In this document: piece after piece, positions 11,871-30,443 of the stretch
How the letters are laid out: each line of letters starts with the position of its first letter
Numbering within the stretch: the first letter of the stretch is position 1
Assembly (NCBI GenBank): GCA_027604505.1
Contig: JADIIX010000106.1
Coordinates: forward strand, 1-64,000
Source of the DNA: Gonapodya sp. JEL0774
Taxonomy: Eukaryota > Monoblepharomycota > Monoblepharidomycetes > Monoblepharidales > Gonapodyaceae
Direction: 5' to 3'
Length of the DNA stretch: 64,000 nt
Made by a program: the position numbers and the translations under genes
Notes under the pieces: model-generated
What the model was told of the DNA's origin: nothing
The model's database searches: none
Seen by the model: the letters and a program-made list of their open reading frames with translations, nothing else

Positions 11871-12031
11871 CTGCCCGAAATGATCTGATAAACGAGGGAG
11901 AATAAATGATAAGAAAATGAGATTTATGAACGGATGATCAAAAAATTATATTTTGCCGTTTTGCGTTGTGTGGGTGCGCGCTAGTTGCCAACGTATTCAT
12001 CAATCGCCGCTGCATTCATTCCTCCAATCCT

Positions 12032-13531
12032 ATGTCACCACCACAGACCACCACCACCAACACTACAATGTCAAGCAATCCCATTAGGCGATCAGAAAGA
12101 TTTTTAAAAAAAGTCTCAAGAAGAGAAAAGCTTTGGAGATGGTGCCCTCTCGGGACTTCACGCCTTGCCCGGGAAAGGTCTTTCCCCAAGTCACAAGAAG
12201 CGTCGAGTCACGTCAAAAGTTGACAAAAAGACAAGCGACAAAGCTGCTGCGAAGAAACTGGCACCTGTGGAATGTCTCCCGCCGGAGATTCTTGTCGAAG
12301 TCTTCAGGTGACGTCACTCCCTGCGGCGGGTTGACTACTATTTACTTTCGCATATCTTTCCATAATTTAGACTTCTTTTAAAGAGTTCAAGACAAGTGAT
12401 GAATCTTCTTCTGGTCAGCAAACGTTTCCGCGACGCAGTCTCGAATCACCCACTGTTCGCCGCAATCGCCGCAAAAATGGGACTCCATAAAAAGCCTGCG
12501 AACAAAACCTGGTTAGCACTATGTGCTCCAAAGCTCAAGAGTCACTGTTGGTCGTGCCATGGCATCTCGTCAGAGTATCAAGTTCTCATGACCGTCGTCG
12601 ACGACGAAGCGACACACAGGGAGTATGCTAGAATGTGTGCGACCTGCCGATACGCTAGAGGGGAACACTACCCCGAGCATACCTTTGAAAGGAGTGGGGG
12701 TATTGCCCGCAATGCTTCACAAAGAGAAAGGAAACTACATTTGCTCAACATGCTGCGTTCTCGGGGATTGGGTCTCCGAGCGGATTCCCGGCTCTGCATG
12801 TCCTACATTCAAAGTGGAATTGGAGATCCCCGTACGATCGTCGTTACCATGGAAGAAATGGACTGGTTCTTTGCGTGGGTTTTGGTACCTTTTGCAGATG
12901 CTCCCCCCTCTCCTCTATCTTTGTTATTTGCAGTTGCACCAACTATTCCTCTGCACGAGTTTTTTACGAGGACTACTCTGATTACGGAGATGAGTATGAT
13001 TCCTCTGGTGGCTACAACCGCTCCAGACGCCGGAAGTACGTGGACTCGGAGCACGGCAAAGAGGTTGCGCTCAACAAATGGGTTTCCAAACGTGTCTCTC
13101 GTGGGATATGGACATCTCCAGCCAACGATACGGACACAGACATGATGCCCCCTGAAAGTCTGTGGGACACTGTCGACAATCTCATACTAGAAAAAGGTGG
13201 TTGGTCCAGGTTAAAAGGAAAAGCTACAGAGCGTCTGCTTTGAGAGACCAACCCAGAGATCCCGTCCCTTCTGGGAGACACAAGCACTCAAAAATCCTCG
13301 ATGTTCTCCAACTTGGAGCCTTCGATGCTTCACTCAATGCTCACATTCGCTTTCCACGGCACCGCTGACGTTGTTGATACATCCGCTGCGTCGCTCTCTG
13401 GTCCAGACGGAGACCTCTACCACACACTCATGCGACGTCTGAGTGCAGATCCCATAGCTTTTGGACACAGATTTATACAGACACTGAATGAAGCCAGGAT
13501 TGCGGCCAAGATGTCGTCCTTTGCTCCATGA
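12032..13531 (+). CDS. F-box protein
   Basis: Probable substrate receptor of an SCF ubiquitin ligase. The F-box reads PVECLPPEILVEVF near 12260-12307. After an intron (12309 to about 12380) it continues RQVMNLLLVSKRFRDAVSNHPLFAAIA. A Cys-rich stretch follows (HCWSCHG ... CATCRYARGEHYP), perhaps a small zinc site. A Tyr/Asp-rich exon after about 12940 contains YEDYSDYGDEYD. Start ATG 12032 (or 12068). The N-terminal basic frame changes just after a run of seven A (12106-12112). A phase-0 intron of 85 nt (12113-12197) would repair this, although its donor GTCTCA is weak. The frame meets TGA at 13241-13243; a 45-nt intron just before would extend it to 13531 in a protein-like stretch. Substrate unknown. 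Confidence 0.65.
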
Positions 13532-13852
13532 TCTGTCGGTATTAGATCATGGGCATTCACGATGCAACCTGTTAAGGACCATCTTTTCTCTCTGTTTAGT
13601 CTTTCATTTACATTGTAAGCTGGATCCGTCTCCTCGATTTTGATGTGACAATCATCATCTTTCTCGGTGCTTGGGTTTGCGCTTTCTTTTCTTCGTTACA
13701 ACCAACCCAATATCATCTGGAGCCCCCCGCATTCATCATCCAAGTTTAGTAGTTTTCATCACTCTTTCTCTAATAGAATTGATGTAATGTGCATATGCAG
13801 AGTGAAATAGTTGAACAGGGTCAAAATTTCTATAAGGTTTAATGTACCCTCT
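13532..13852. other. convergent 3' region
   Basis: About 320 bp between the convergent F-box and ABC transporter genes. Pyrimidine-rich; no gene. Confidence 0.5.
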
Positions 13853-20689
<6,837 letters not shown>

Positions 20690-20877
20690 TTTGAAGTCCA
20701 AGAGCTGCCCGAGTCAACCAATCCGGGTACGAGGTTGAAACAGACAGAATCTTGAAGAAGTGATTGCAGTCGATTGCAGCTATTGCGATTTGATTTGTTC
20801 TCGGCGAATTCAGAACGCTCTTGTCCCAATTATATAAAATATGAAGGAAAAACTGGAAATGATACGCTCTCTGGCAG

Positions 20878-20886
20878 TTTTATATA
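20878..20886 (-). promoter_or_regulatory. TATA-box-like element
   Basis: TATATAAAA on the minus strand about 190 nt upstream of the ABC transporter ATG. A second AT-rich run lies at 20828-20840. Confidence 0.35.
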
Positions 20887-21812
20887 GAGGGGGTTTGTAA
20901 ATCTCAGGGAAGCCGGGATCCTGGCAATCCTGCAGGGTGTGCATGGCGAGTGGGTTGCCAAGCTCCTCAAAGCTCCGATTTTCTGTTAAGTTTCATGGCG
21001 AAGTTGGAGATGATGGAACAGCAAATTTAATGCAAATTTGTCTTCTTGTCGAATTTGCAGTCACTCGGTGGTGTTCTGGCTGACGACAACTTGGTAACCC
21101 ATGGTCAAACGGCCAACAGCTTTTCAACATTATTGCGCATTCCATTTCATTTATTTATCGTGTAGACTTGCGTTTTTTGGTGCGAAAATCGAGAAAAGGA
21201 TGAAGCGAGAAAATATGTGTGCAAAGTGCAACGAAAATCAACATCATCCAAGAACCCTCCATCACCCGCGTAGCCTCCGCCATACCAGCTCTGCGGTACC
21301 TACCAGGTCCGATCTCCTTCTCTGCAACGTGTGGAGAGCTGTACCAGCTCCGTGTATCTACGGATGCGCAGATACTTGGCCACTAGAGGGTGCTGGCATA
21401 CTACTCCACACGCAGAGAGCAGACCGATCCAATTGAAAACTTCGGAAACAAGCAAGGCCTCTCCAAGCGAAGAATTCCGAGATGTAGGAAGCAAATCGGT
21501 ACCCGAGCGGTCGCGATAAGCGTCGACGGTGCGAAGGGAGAGGCAGTGCCCGAGCCATCACCCCTGACCCTCAACATCGAAAACGAAATATTTTGGAATT
21601 TCGACATGTTCTTTTGCACTATTTACTCATTTTTGGGGAAAGCATGGGGTATTGAAAATAAATGAGTGAAGCAGAATTCAGTTTTTGTGTTCATTTTCGT
21701 TGCACAACTATATGTAATTTTTTTCTTCGCTTTTCGTATTTGACCGATTTTCGTGGAAATGTGGCAAATTTTAAAGGAAAAGGAGTGAAATTTCACTCGC
21801 AATAATGTCTCG

Positions 21813-21850
21813 AAATCAGTGGCCGTTTGGTCATGGGTTAGTTAGGAGAG
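21813..21850 (+). repeat. copy 2 of a dispersed short repeat
   Basis: TGGCCGTTTGGTCATGGG followed by TTAGTTAGG and TCCATT matches positions about 57-95 with one mismatch over the first 26 bases, then a 4-bp indel. Both copies are intergenic. Confidence 0.6.
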
Positions 21851-21975
21851 TCCATTTTCGCACTGCCTTGTTTGTCCTAAAGAGACCATTCATCATTTAT
21901 TAAACTTCAATTACTGTTATGTACAAAGGCGACCTAGCGAAAGAATACATGGACATGCAAAGCCATACATTATTC

Positions 21976-24900
21976 CTAAACTCCACGGAAATCAGAGACT
22001 CCCAGCTCCTCTTCTCTTTGCCTCTTCTTTAGCTGCCTCTGTGCAAGTCGTTGCTCGTACGTAGTGTATCCCTGCACAAATTTAAATATTCTCAATATTT
22101 ACGAAACGAAACTCTGAGTGATGCATAAACGCGTTCAATACTCACTGGAATGACTTGACCCCATCTTTCGTCCTGCGGCCTCGACGGTGCTTGAAAAGTA
22201 CCCTGTGGTCGTCCCGGTCCCTGCATGCCCATGCCCATTTGCATGGGACCACCCATCATCACGTCCATTGGCCCACCGGGCATCCCCATCATCATGTCCA
22301 TCGGACCCATCGGCATCCCCATCGGCATCCCCATCGGCATTCCCATCGGCATGCCCATACCCATTCCCATGCCCATACCCATTCCCATTCCCATTCCCGG
22401 TCCCATCGTTGGACCCATTCCCATCCCCATCCCCATCCCCATCGGCCCCATGAATCCGGGCATACCCATCCCCATGGGCATGCCCATTCCCATTCCCATT
22501 CCCATCCCTGGTGCCATTCCAGGACCCATGAAACCACCAGGGCCACCCATGCCCATGGGCATACCCACGTCCATTCCCATGGCCGCGTTCGCAGATCCCG
22601 GTCCAATTTGCCCCGTCGGCCGAGCGACTCCTTCCGTCTGGGCTGGTCGGCCAGGACCTTGGGCGATCGGTGCCATTGCTGACGCCGAAGGAGCAGCAGT
22701 TCCGTTTGGTTGTTGAGTTGGTGCAGGAGCGGCGGTGGGACGAGTAGGTGCAGCCGCAGACGAAGTGGGTGTTGACTTCCCAGACTTCTCATCTTTTGTC
22801 GTCTTCGACTCGTCTGTTTTGATCTTTTTCAGAGGAGGTTCGCCCGATACTACAGCTGCCTCTACTGGAGCCTTCGCAATGGGTTGGCTTGTGGAAAGTC
22901 CCTTTTTGTGGTCGCCCTCTGTGCTCTCCTTTTTCTCAGCATAATCCCTGAGATGCTTTTCCACAGCAGATCTCAGAGCGCGGTTGGGGTGGAGACGATC
23001 GGGTTGCATCGGTTCATAGCCGCAGTTGGGACATGTGAGTGCTGGCGTTCCGTTGAGGAGCCGGTCGCGAATGCCTGGGGGGATGGCAGCAATTGTCGAG
23101 GTATAACCACTGTATTTGCACGTCGCATCAAGACAACTCAAGCTCATCACAGACGTACATTCATCGCAATAACTCATTCCACAACACGGAATCAACACCG
23201 CATCCCTCAGAAGACGATGACAGATGGCACATTCCAACTCCTTGGGGACGGGAGCCTCGTCCCACACATCTTTCCAGTCGATCTTCCCGGCATGCTTTAC
23301 CGCCGCTTGTCGTGAAAACTCGGCCTCGTTCGGACGCAGGACTACAAGCTCGCCGGTTTGTGTCACCATAACACCGCCTTGACCTTTGGAGGCAGCATCC
23401 CGATCGTGTACCACTTTAAGGAAAGAGCGAGGAATGCCTGTGGTCTTCTTGAGCAAAGGCTTATCATCGAAGGTTTTGTCACCCAGAGTTGGGCAGTTCG
23501 CGATCCAGTGGCCTGGTGTTACCGTTTACCGTAAAAGGGTGGTTATCAAGAGAACGAGAAGGAGCACAGCATCAGATATACGCGAGAAAAAACATTCAAC
23601 TACTACACGATAAAAACTAGTATACATAAACCCACCTCCTTCACCACCCTTCTGCCCACATCTATAGCAAATATACGTTTCGGGTGGTGGTCTTTCGGAA
23701 TACTCGTAACCGTATCCCCCATTCACACCGCCTTGGGGTCCACCATATCCAAAACTCGGCGGGCGACCAGAACCTGCTTGAGTGTGCGGCGGTACGACAG
23801 GGGCACCTGCAGCACCGTTTGTGGCAGAGGGAGGTGGTCGTGGACGGAAGGACGGACGCGTAGAAACAACGAATTTCCGCCTGAACGAGAAAAGGTGGAG
23901 CTGCAATCTTGAAATCGAGATCAGAACGTGTAGATCACTCACTTTGCTAAATCTTCCTCAGTCGCCGCCCACATTTGCTCGCTGGCTTTCAGAAACATGG
24001 CCACTTCATCATCGTCTGCACCTGTATCTTCTTCTTTTACCTCGCCGTCATCGGTAATCGTTGAAGAGTTACCATCTTCCCCACCACGGCCGCTCGAGGA
24101 GTGGCCACCTAAACCAGGCAACCCCAGCCCAGGGAGTCCATCATTCTCAGCAATGTCAGTCTTAACATCAACTTTCGCTCCGTCCGAAGTGGGCGTTGGG
24201 GTGGCGCCACGATCTCTTGCTGGACTTATCCTCCTCATCGGCACGACGCCTATCGCCATGCCACCGCCCATTACAGCTTGGAGACCCTCCTTGTCCCTGA
24301 CGGATCCAATTCCGTCCTGGACATCTCTTTTCCAGTCATTTTCACGTGTTACGGCATCTCTCTGAGCTCCACCGGACGATGCAGTCGAAATTCGAGAACC
24401 CCCGCGCAACTGAGGTCCGGCTGCTGCACCGGCAAGGTAGCGAGCAAGAGTTCCTCGACCTTTTCCTTGCGCGGGGGGCTGTCGAATGGCGAGAATAGAA
24501 GTGCCACGCGGTAGGGACTCGGCGTCATCAGTGTACTCTGGAAGAACAAGGAATTTGGATTTGCGTTGACAAAGGGGCGAAAGAAAGGACATCTACGTTA
24601 GTACATGAGATCTCTTCAAACAACCAAATAACATGCGCAGCAGTGGGTATTGCGAGGGAAGGGCAAGAGGCAAACGTCGTTGAAACACTTCGTTAACAGG
24701 TAGGGTGCGCAAATGGGAAGCTGAAGGCAATGTGGACAGAGGATTCCACACTCAAAGGTCATGGAGCGAAAGAAGACCAGTCCAAAAGACATTCTGGGCC
24801 GTCGTGTCAGAGTAATCGAGATGTACGCCATAATTCGATTCAACTTGAACTTCATAGAAAGAGTCCTGGAGGGAGGTGGCGGATGGTCCCGTCCGGTCCG

Positions 24901-25533
24901 TGACACATCCACATTCAAAAAGCCATATAAAGGTATGTGTTCGAATCTATTGGGAGCTGAGAAGCTACGCTAATGGATTTGTACATCAAGGAGAAAACGA
25001 CCAAAAGATCCCCGGCCCAGGAGCGAGATGAAAGCAAGCAGATGTCTTCAGGTCATCTACTTGAGTAGCAAAGCGCTATTTCCAGTCGAAGATTCTCTCT
25101 GCAGTTCGCGTGACCATTTTTCATTTGCTTTCCAGAAAAGGATCGATTACGAAAGTGGCTGAGACATTCAGAAACGGCCGTGGTAGGATCCTCGAGCGAT
25201 AGCGTAGGTGCTTGCTTATTGGGCTATCAAATTTGGATAGACTCTCTGGGTGGACAATTGTGATGGCTCCCCTCGCCTCGACTGCGCAAAGTGTGACCAC
25301 ATGTTCCTCGACCTCCCTTGCCCAGCGCAAGCTGCTGGCATCACAGATGAGTATGAACACCTATTCTCACCTTGCTCGGTATGAGCGTTGTAAATGACGA
25401 GGTCGAAATCTCCCTTCAGTTTCGCTCGTGCGGCAATTTCACTCTTCACATCAAACACGGGAAGCGACGTTCCATCGAACGTCAGTGCCGAGTAGCCAGT
25501 CTCACTCTTGAACTTGTAGTGTATGACTGACAT
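21976..25533 (-). CDS. Mpe1/RBBP6-like protein: DWNN, CCHC knuckle, RING
   Basis: Subunit of the pre-mRNA cleavage and polyadenylation machinery with a likely E3 ubiquitin ligase RING. ATG 25533 starts the DWNN ubiquitin-like domain (SVIHYKFKSETGYSALTFDG ... FDLVIYNAHTE), which resumes after an 833-nt intron (24538-25370) with EYTDDAESLPRGTSI. The zinc knuckle CYRCGQKG...HWIANCPT is split by an intron near 23640-23530. The RING follows: CAICHRLLRDAVLIPCCGMSYCDEC, then IRDRLLNGTP and CPNCGYEP near 23240-23030. An 84-nt stop-free intron (23075-23158) lies inside it. The C-terminus is a Ser/Thr/Pro/Ala-rich linker and about 110 residues of Met-Gly-Pro repeats (22580-22200). The last exon is rich in Lys/Arg/Glu and ends DFRGV-stop at 21976. 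Identification is firm. Confidence 0.92.
22205..22580 (-). repeat. hexanucleotide-like repeats encoding (MG/MP)n
   Basis: Imperfect repeats of GGCATG/GGAATG-type hexamers encode runs of Met-Gly and Met-Pro-Met-Gly in the Mpe1-like protein. The repeats also create long open frames on the opposite strand that are artefacts. Confidence 0.85.
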
Positions 25534-25768
25534 AGCGAAAGGTGACGATGGTTGTGGGAATCAGTGAAATTTCGACTAGAATAAGGATTCCACTTCATCC
25601 GCACTGGCCTTAGCCGTGTTAGTTGTATGCCATGCCCAATACAAAGCCAACTCTTGTCCTTCCACCGCATATTGTTGATGAACGAATGTCCTCGGGTTCA
25701 TCAATTTCATCAAGGAGTATTATCGATCAAACAGTATTAAATAGTTTATTTGCAGTCATCGAAGAAGA

Positions 25769-27595
25769 TCAAACTCCCTTATTAAACCACACTTGGTCTA
25801 CCCCCTTATTCTGAAACTCCTCCTCCACACTCGCTACAGCCACACTACCCCTCTGCGGGAAAATCCCCACGGCCATGGGAAACGCGAACTGCAGACATGC
25901 ACCGATCACCGCCATTTCCACGCCTATGGCAGCCATTGGGGCGCGCATGAGACTCGCAGTGAGCTTTGAGGTATGGAAAAAGTCCATGATAAAAGGGGGT
26001 AGGAAGAGGATGGGAAGGGGGAGAACGGCCCGAGTGAGAGCAATTTGGGAGAGGGAATGAACAGCGGCGAGGCGGGAGGTGCCGAGAGGGTTGTTGTCGG
26101 CGTCGTAAACGGTGATACCATCGACGCTATTTGTTGCGAGCCGATCGGTGTCCGGTACAATGTTTGCAGTGTTGGACAGAGAGGGGCGAAAGTGAATTAC
26201 AACAGTTCCGGACTTGACGGGCCAACCTCAACTCACGCCTCCTTATACCGCATCGCAAGAGCATTGGCTACACCAGCACTCGCTACTGCAAACCAAGGCT
26301 GCACAGAGTCGATGTCGCGTTGGGGAGGAGGTAAGTCATCCGTACCATCGCTCAGAGCAAATACTTGTGTGTTCCGCCACGCACCATGGCTCTCATAACA
26401 ACTCTCAAGCCAATCGGCTGCGCATAGGCTGGGAGGACAGCACCCGTTGGGCTGCGAATAGCGAGGCGGTCCTAAGTGCAACAGAGGTACATGTTTGTCA
26501 GGGGTCAGAAGGCCCAGGAAGGAAAGCACTCGACAACGCAACATCCTTGCAATTCCAGTACTTTAAACGAGCACCAGGTCAGCAGTTTGTGCAGACGGAC
26601 TAGCTCTTGCTGTTCTTCGACCGTTTTTTGGAGTACCCTATTAGTTTGGCGGTCACAGAGTCTCATCAAGCACGATTGGCTCCAAGATTAAATTCAACCT
26701 ATGGTTTTCACATTCTCCGGCACTTTGGTAAGGTTCTTGTGACACCGACCTGACAACATTTGTCAAGACACACTTGTTTTGGGTGTCTGCACATTGTGCC
26801 CGCTCACCTGGAGCTTTCCCACAACCTTGCCACCACCCCAAGCAATCCCAACCGCAGTCCCACTAGCCACGACGTAGCTCATCGCTACATCCTTCATGCT
26901 GGTTTCCACACTGGCGTTCCTGTTGGCATAATTGAACCCGGCGTTGTAGGACTGGTTGACCCACTGCCAGAAGAGTTGAGTGGGTCCAGGTGGAGACGAA
27001 AGCATGCCGAGAATGATGGGGAGGTTTGAGGGGGTAAAGAAGGACATACGGAAAGGTAAGGGAATGGGGAGGCCTTTCGGGTTATCGACAATGATGATGA
27101 TATGTGTCAGAACCAAGACGCATGTGCAAGAATTAAATTATAAGAGGCACCTGTATCGGGGTGAATGACTGCGTCGACCGTGTTCTTTGCTTTGAACAGT
27201 TGGTCTTTCGTGACGCCAGCGGGCAAGGTGCCTGTAGTCTTGAACTGTGTCAGCATGGATTGTGCTCTTCGAGTCACGCGACGGATCACGCATACGGAGA
27301 GTACGCGGTGAAACAGAAGAGTTTGAATGGTGGTGGGCGCCAAAGATTGTGCTTACGGACTCACGAATTCAGCTCACTTCCCGAAATCATTATGTTCCGT
27401 GGATCGACCAAATCCATAAAGTGCCTCACGCGGCCGCTGTAGGTGCGGAGATCGTGCCTGGAGCCATCTGTCACAGTGATATCAGGTTTCGAACGGGGAA
27501 AACGTTGAGAGGAGCGCTATGAACCAGAGATGTCCGCTGCGAATCTCACCTAGGCTGAATGAAGTCTCTGGTTTTTCGCCATCGCCACCCATCAT
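25769..27595 (-). CDS. FSF1: sideroflexin (Fsf1-type mitochondrial amino acid transporter)
   Basis: Multipass mitochondrial inner-membrane protein; animal sideroflexins carry serine for one-carbon metabolism. First exon MMGGDGEKPETSFSL (ATG 27595), phase-1 intron, then YSGRVRHFMDLVDPRNIM near 27430. Next come the AKNTVDAVIHPDTG box near 27150 and LPIILGMLSSPPGPTQLFWQWVNQSYNAGFNYANRN near 27030-26920, the family hallmark. After two further introns come SAGVANALAMRYKEA, NSVDGITVYDADNNPLGTSR and several spans. It ends at the conserved FNKG motif with stop at 25769. Length and order match the family. Six or so exons. Confidence 0.92.
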
Positions 27596-28010
27596 TGGTC
27601 TCTCGCGATTGAGGACCAAATTTGTTTCCCTCGTCTAATACAGGAACCTGGGAGGTATTTTGCCGTTGAACCGACATGGGATCCCTCCCAAATAACTGCA
27701 ATTAATTTAACTCTGTTCATTAAGAAAACTTGGTTACGCAAGTAGTGAAGCCCATATCATATTCGCAGAAAGTTCCGTGAGAGGTGTTGGGTAGTTCAAA
27801 AGGACGAACAAAGTTCCACAGGGTGTCTCATAAATACTCTTGGGTAACATCAACTTAAATCTAGTCCTATCTCTCACACGATCAAGGACCAGCAAGGGCG
27901 GCATCTGTGCGAACCGCTTTGATTGTAGGAGGAGCCAACACACTCCCAGTGGTCAAAACTCTTTTCTGATTTGATAACTCCTTGTTCTCTGTCAAATGAG
28001 AATCAAACGA
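27596..28010. other. intergenic or 3' exon of the sensor gene
   Basis: About 415 bp. A splice at about 28062 could extend the sensor by about 40 residues to a stop near 27874. No kinase or cyclase sequence is present here. Confidence 0.4.
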
Positions 28011-30443
28011 TCAACTAAAATGGTTCATCAATAACTTTTGGTTCTCTTGCAAAGACCTACGTTTTAAGCTGCTCGCGAAGATTTTCAACATTGAGAGAAA
28101 ATGCGACAGTGTCTCCTGCACTTCCGTGATGAGCGTAAACTTTTTGAGAGACCCGTCTCTCACAGCAGTGAAATCGAATTTGGTGGCTAATTGGATCAAC
28201 GTGTCGGGAACACATGATTTGCTTGTATCTTCGGATGTGAGGTAAAGCGTGTCGACAAACCTTTCGCGATGATGCCAATCATGGATCGCAACGGTACAGC
28301 TATGAAGATCTCGGTAAAAATGGCCGATAGCACCGACATGGTAACAACGATCGCCACCGCTTGGCAACGGAACAGAACGTTTCTGTCACTCGGAATTCGG
28401 TTCGGATATCCTGTCTCCTCACAAACGCACCTGCACCAATTACGTAATTTTGAGTCTGTGAGAAGCGATTGTCCAATCTGCTCTTCAAGTTTTCTGTTCC
28501 TTGTAGGTAATCGGATGCGGGCTTTGGGATTGGAAGCTTTGTTCGATCCTTGCAATCGATACCATCGAACTAGGTGACTTACCGCGCCAGAAACCAGAAT
28601 CCACTTGTAGTTCGCCTTGTAATAAGAAGTTACTTGGAAGAGATAGTTTTCCACACTGAACTGAGCGTCAGCGAAGTTGGAGGTCAAATCGCGCCCCGCA
28701 TACTGGTAAATTGTCGCAGCCGAAACGTTCAACAATGGGTATTGGCTTTTTGGGAAATCCCAAATGCTTTTTATGGTAGGAGGGGAACCGATGAGCAGTT
28801 GCTAGAGTGAAATTTACATTAGTGAGAGCACCGGAGCGCAAAATGTAAACCCGGAGATCTCACTGTGGCATTTGAACCCAATCCCGACATGCCTAAGACC
28901 GCACCTTCGGGAGAAATCAAGTACGACAGAGTGTTATTTGTGGACACACCCTAAGAATGGAACTTAAGCTTGGTGTGAGAAAGGAGCACAGTGCATAGCA
29001 GAACAAACCATGCTATCCAAAACGGAAGACAGCGAGTAAACAGAGAATGAAAATCCACCTCCCGCGACCCATTGTCCCGAGCTGTTGTAGATCGGATAGC
29101 TTATTGTCTGCACGATGGACAAGAACACCGTGACATAAGCAGGTGTGAAATAGATCTGCCCCGCAGGTTGGTTTTTGAGCCACCAGTTCCTAGTCCACGC
29201 TTTGTACTCTGTGGCTGTCTGTGAAAATGAAGTTGTGAGTCCTTCTGGCAGAGATTGATGCTCGAGGTTTGATTGAATCTCACAGTGTCAAGAAGTATCC
29301 CAGCACTTGATGTAGTGCTACGAGCAAAAGTTTCGCTCAGACATTCGCCTTCACAAGGCAGCACTTAAGACCCACTCATTGTAGTAATATTTCTGAAGTT
29401 TTCCGTTGGTACTTCGGACTGGGCACACATTCTGACAGGTCTTGTTCTTGGCATAGTATAGGACCAAATACTGGAGCGGAGCTTTCGGATCATACGCTAG
29501 AAATGTGTTGAAAAAATGTTGGATCTGGGAGCCAAGTAGAGTGAAAACAAGAAGAAGGAGTCGTACGAACTGAAGTTAGCGTAGCTGGACAAGATGGGCC
29601 CGATTCCGAGCTGCTCCATGGTGTCATTGTTGTACCAGCTGTACGTGTATAGATTTTCACCGACGAGTGACGCTTGATCTCGCAAGAATACGATCGATCG
29701 GCTTGGAAATGGTGGAGGGGAGTTGCGTTAATGAAGCCTGAACTGTTCGTCTTCCCCCGTCTCTAGACGTCCAATCGCATCCTCGAGAAGATTCCTTAGG
29801 GGAGTTTGCGTTAATGAAGCCTGAACTGTTCGTCTTCTCCCGTCTCTAGACGCCCAATCGCATCCTCGAGAAGATTTCTTCAGCCCAATCAATACGGATG
29901 TAAAACTCACTCGAAATCATTAGAGTCAGCAAATCCCCGCTGAAAGAACTTGGTTGTCGTGTTGCAAATCCCGCTAATCTATAGAGAGCAGCCTCTGAGA
30001 GGTCAAGGCTAGCGGGGGACCAGGGAGTCCTGCATTGCAAACCTTGTCCAAGTAGTTTGCGATATGGTTTCGGATTGCCACAGAGGCATCTTTCTGAATT
30101 TTTGTTGCGAGCAAATTGACATCAGAAGTCCCTTGAGCGATAGCGTCATCATTGCTGGCTTTGGAAGAGATTGTAGTGAGAGCGATGAGAACAACTGCGA
30201 CAAGGGCAACGCTAACAACAGTCATGAGGAAAGAGATCAAGCGTTATTGGAGGTGAGCGGATGTCAGTCGACGCTTGCAGGTACTAACTTCAGTACTATC
30301 ATAATGATTATCACAGATCTTAGTGGAAGGTCGCATCTCCTCCTCGGAGTATTATCAGCTTCGGACTGCTCGCTGACAGCACTCTGATTCTCTGTTGCAG
30401 ATGAAGGACCCTGATGCGATGAAGTTGCGGAGAGCGTGGACAT
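28011..30443 (-). CDS. Cache-type extracellular sensor, two TM helices, no output domain
   Basis: Membrane receptor-like protein. ATG 30443 opens a short Ser-rich cytosolic tail, then TM1 assembled across an intron (SVIIIMIVLN / VALVAVVLIALTTISS). The extracellular part (about 30140-28560) has family-like features of double Cache domains: LDRSIVFLRDQ, YTYSWYNNDTMEQLG, IYFTPAY, IVQTISYPIYNSSGQWVAGG and KWILVSGA. It has several Asn-X-Ser/Thr sites and a Cys pair (KTCQNVC). TM2 is VAIVVTMSVLSAIFTEIFIAV near 28330. A short juxtamembrane segment (ATKFDFTAVRDGS, then EVQETLSHFLSMLKIFASSLK) resembles the linker that precedes cyclase or kinase domains in zoosporic fungi. The frame stops at 28011, 415 bp before the next gene, so no catalytic domain fits. 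Start Met could lie further upstream. Ligand unknown. Confidence 0.7.
29717..29881. repeat. 82/83-bp tandem duplication inside an intron
   Basis: Two consecutive copies (about 29717-29798 and 29799-29881) share nearly all positions, including GCGTTAATGAAGCCTGAACT and CATCCTCGAGAAGATT. They lie in an intron of the Cache-sensor gene (about 29911-29694), which without the duplication would be of ordinary size. Confidence 0.85.

Larger units (their letters stand above)
20690..21975. other. intergenic region
   Basis: About 1.3 kb. The left part is the ABC transporter promoter with two TATA-like sites. ORFs at 21101-21665 lack any recognisable domain and overlap each other. A stretch near 21813 repeats sequence from near position 57 (listed separately). 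Confidence 0.55.

Noticed and set aside
12032-12240. Possible programmed frameshift at the A7 run in the F-box gene
   Set aside because: A phase-0 intron (12113-12197) restores the frame. A one-base sequencing error in the homopolymer is another simple explanation.
22155-22716. Long plus-strand ORFs rich in Pro-Ile or His-Ser
   Set aside because: They are antisense readings of the Met-Gly repeat tract in the Mpe1-like gene; no homology or start context.
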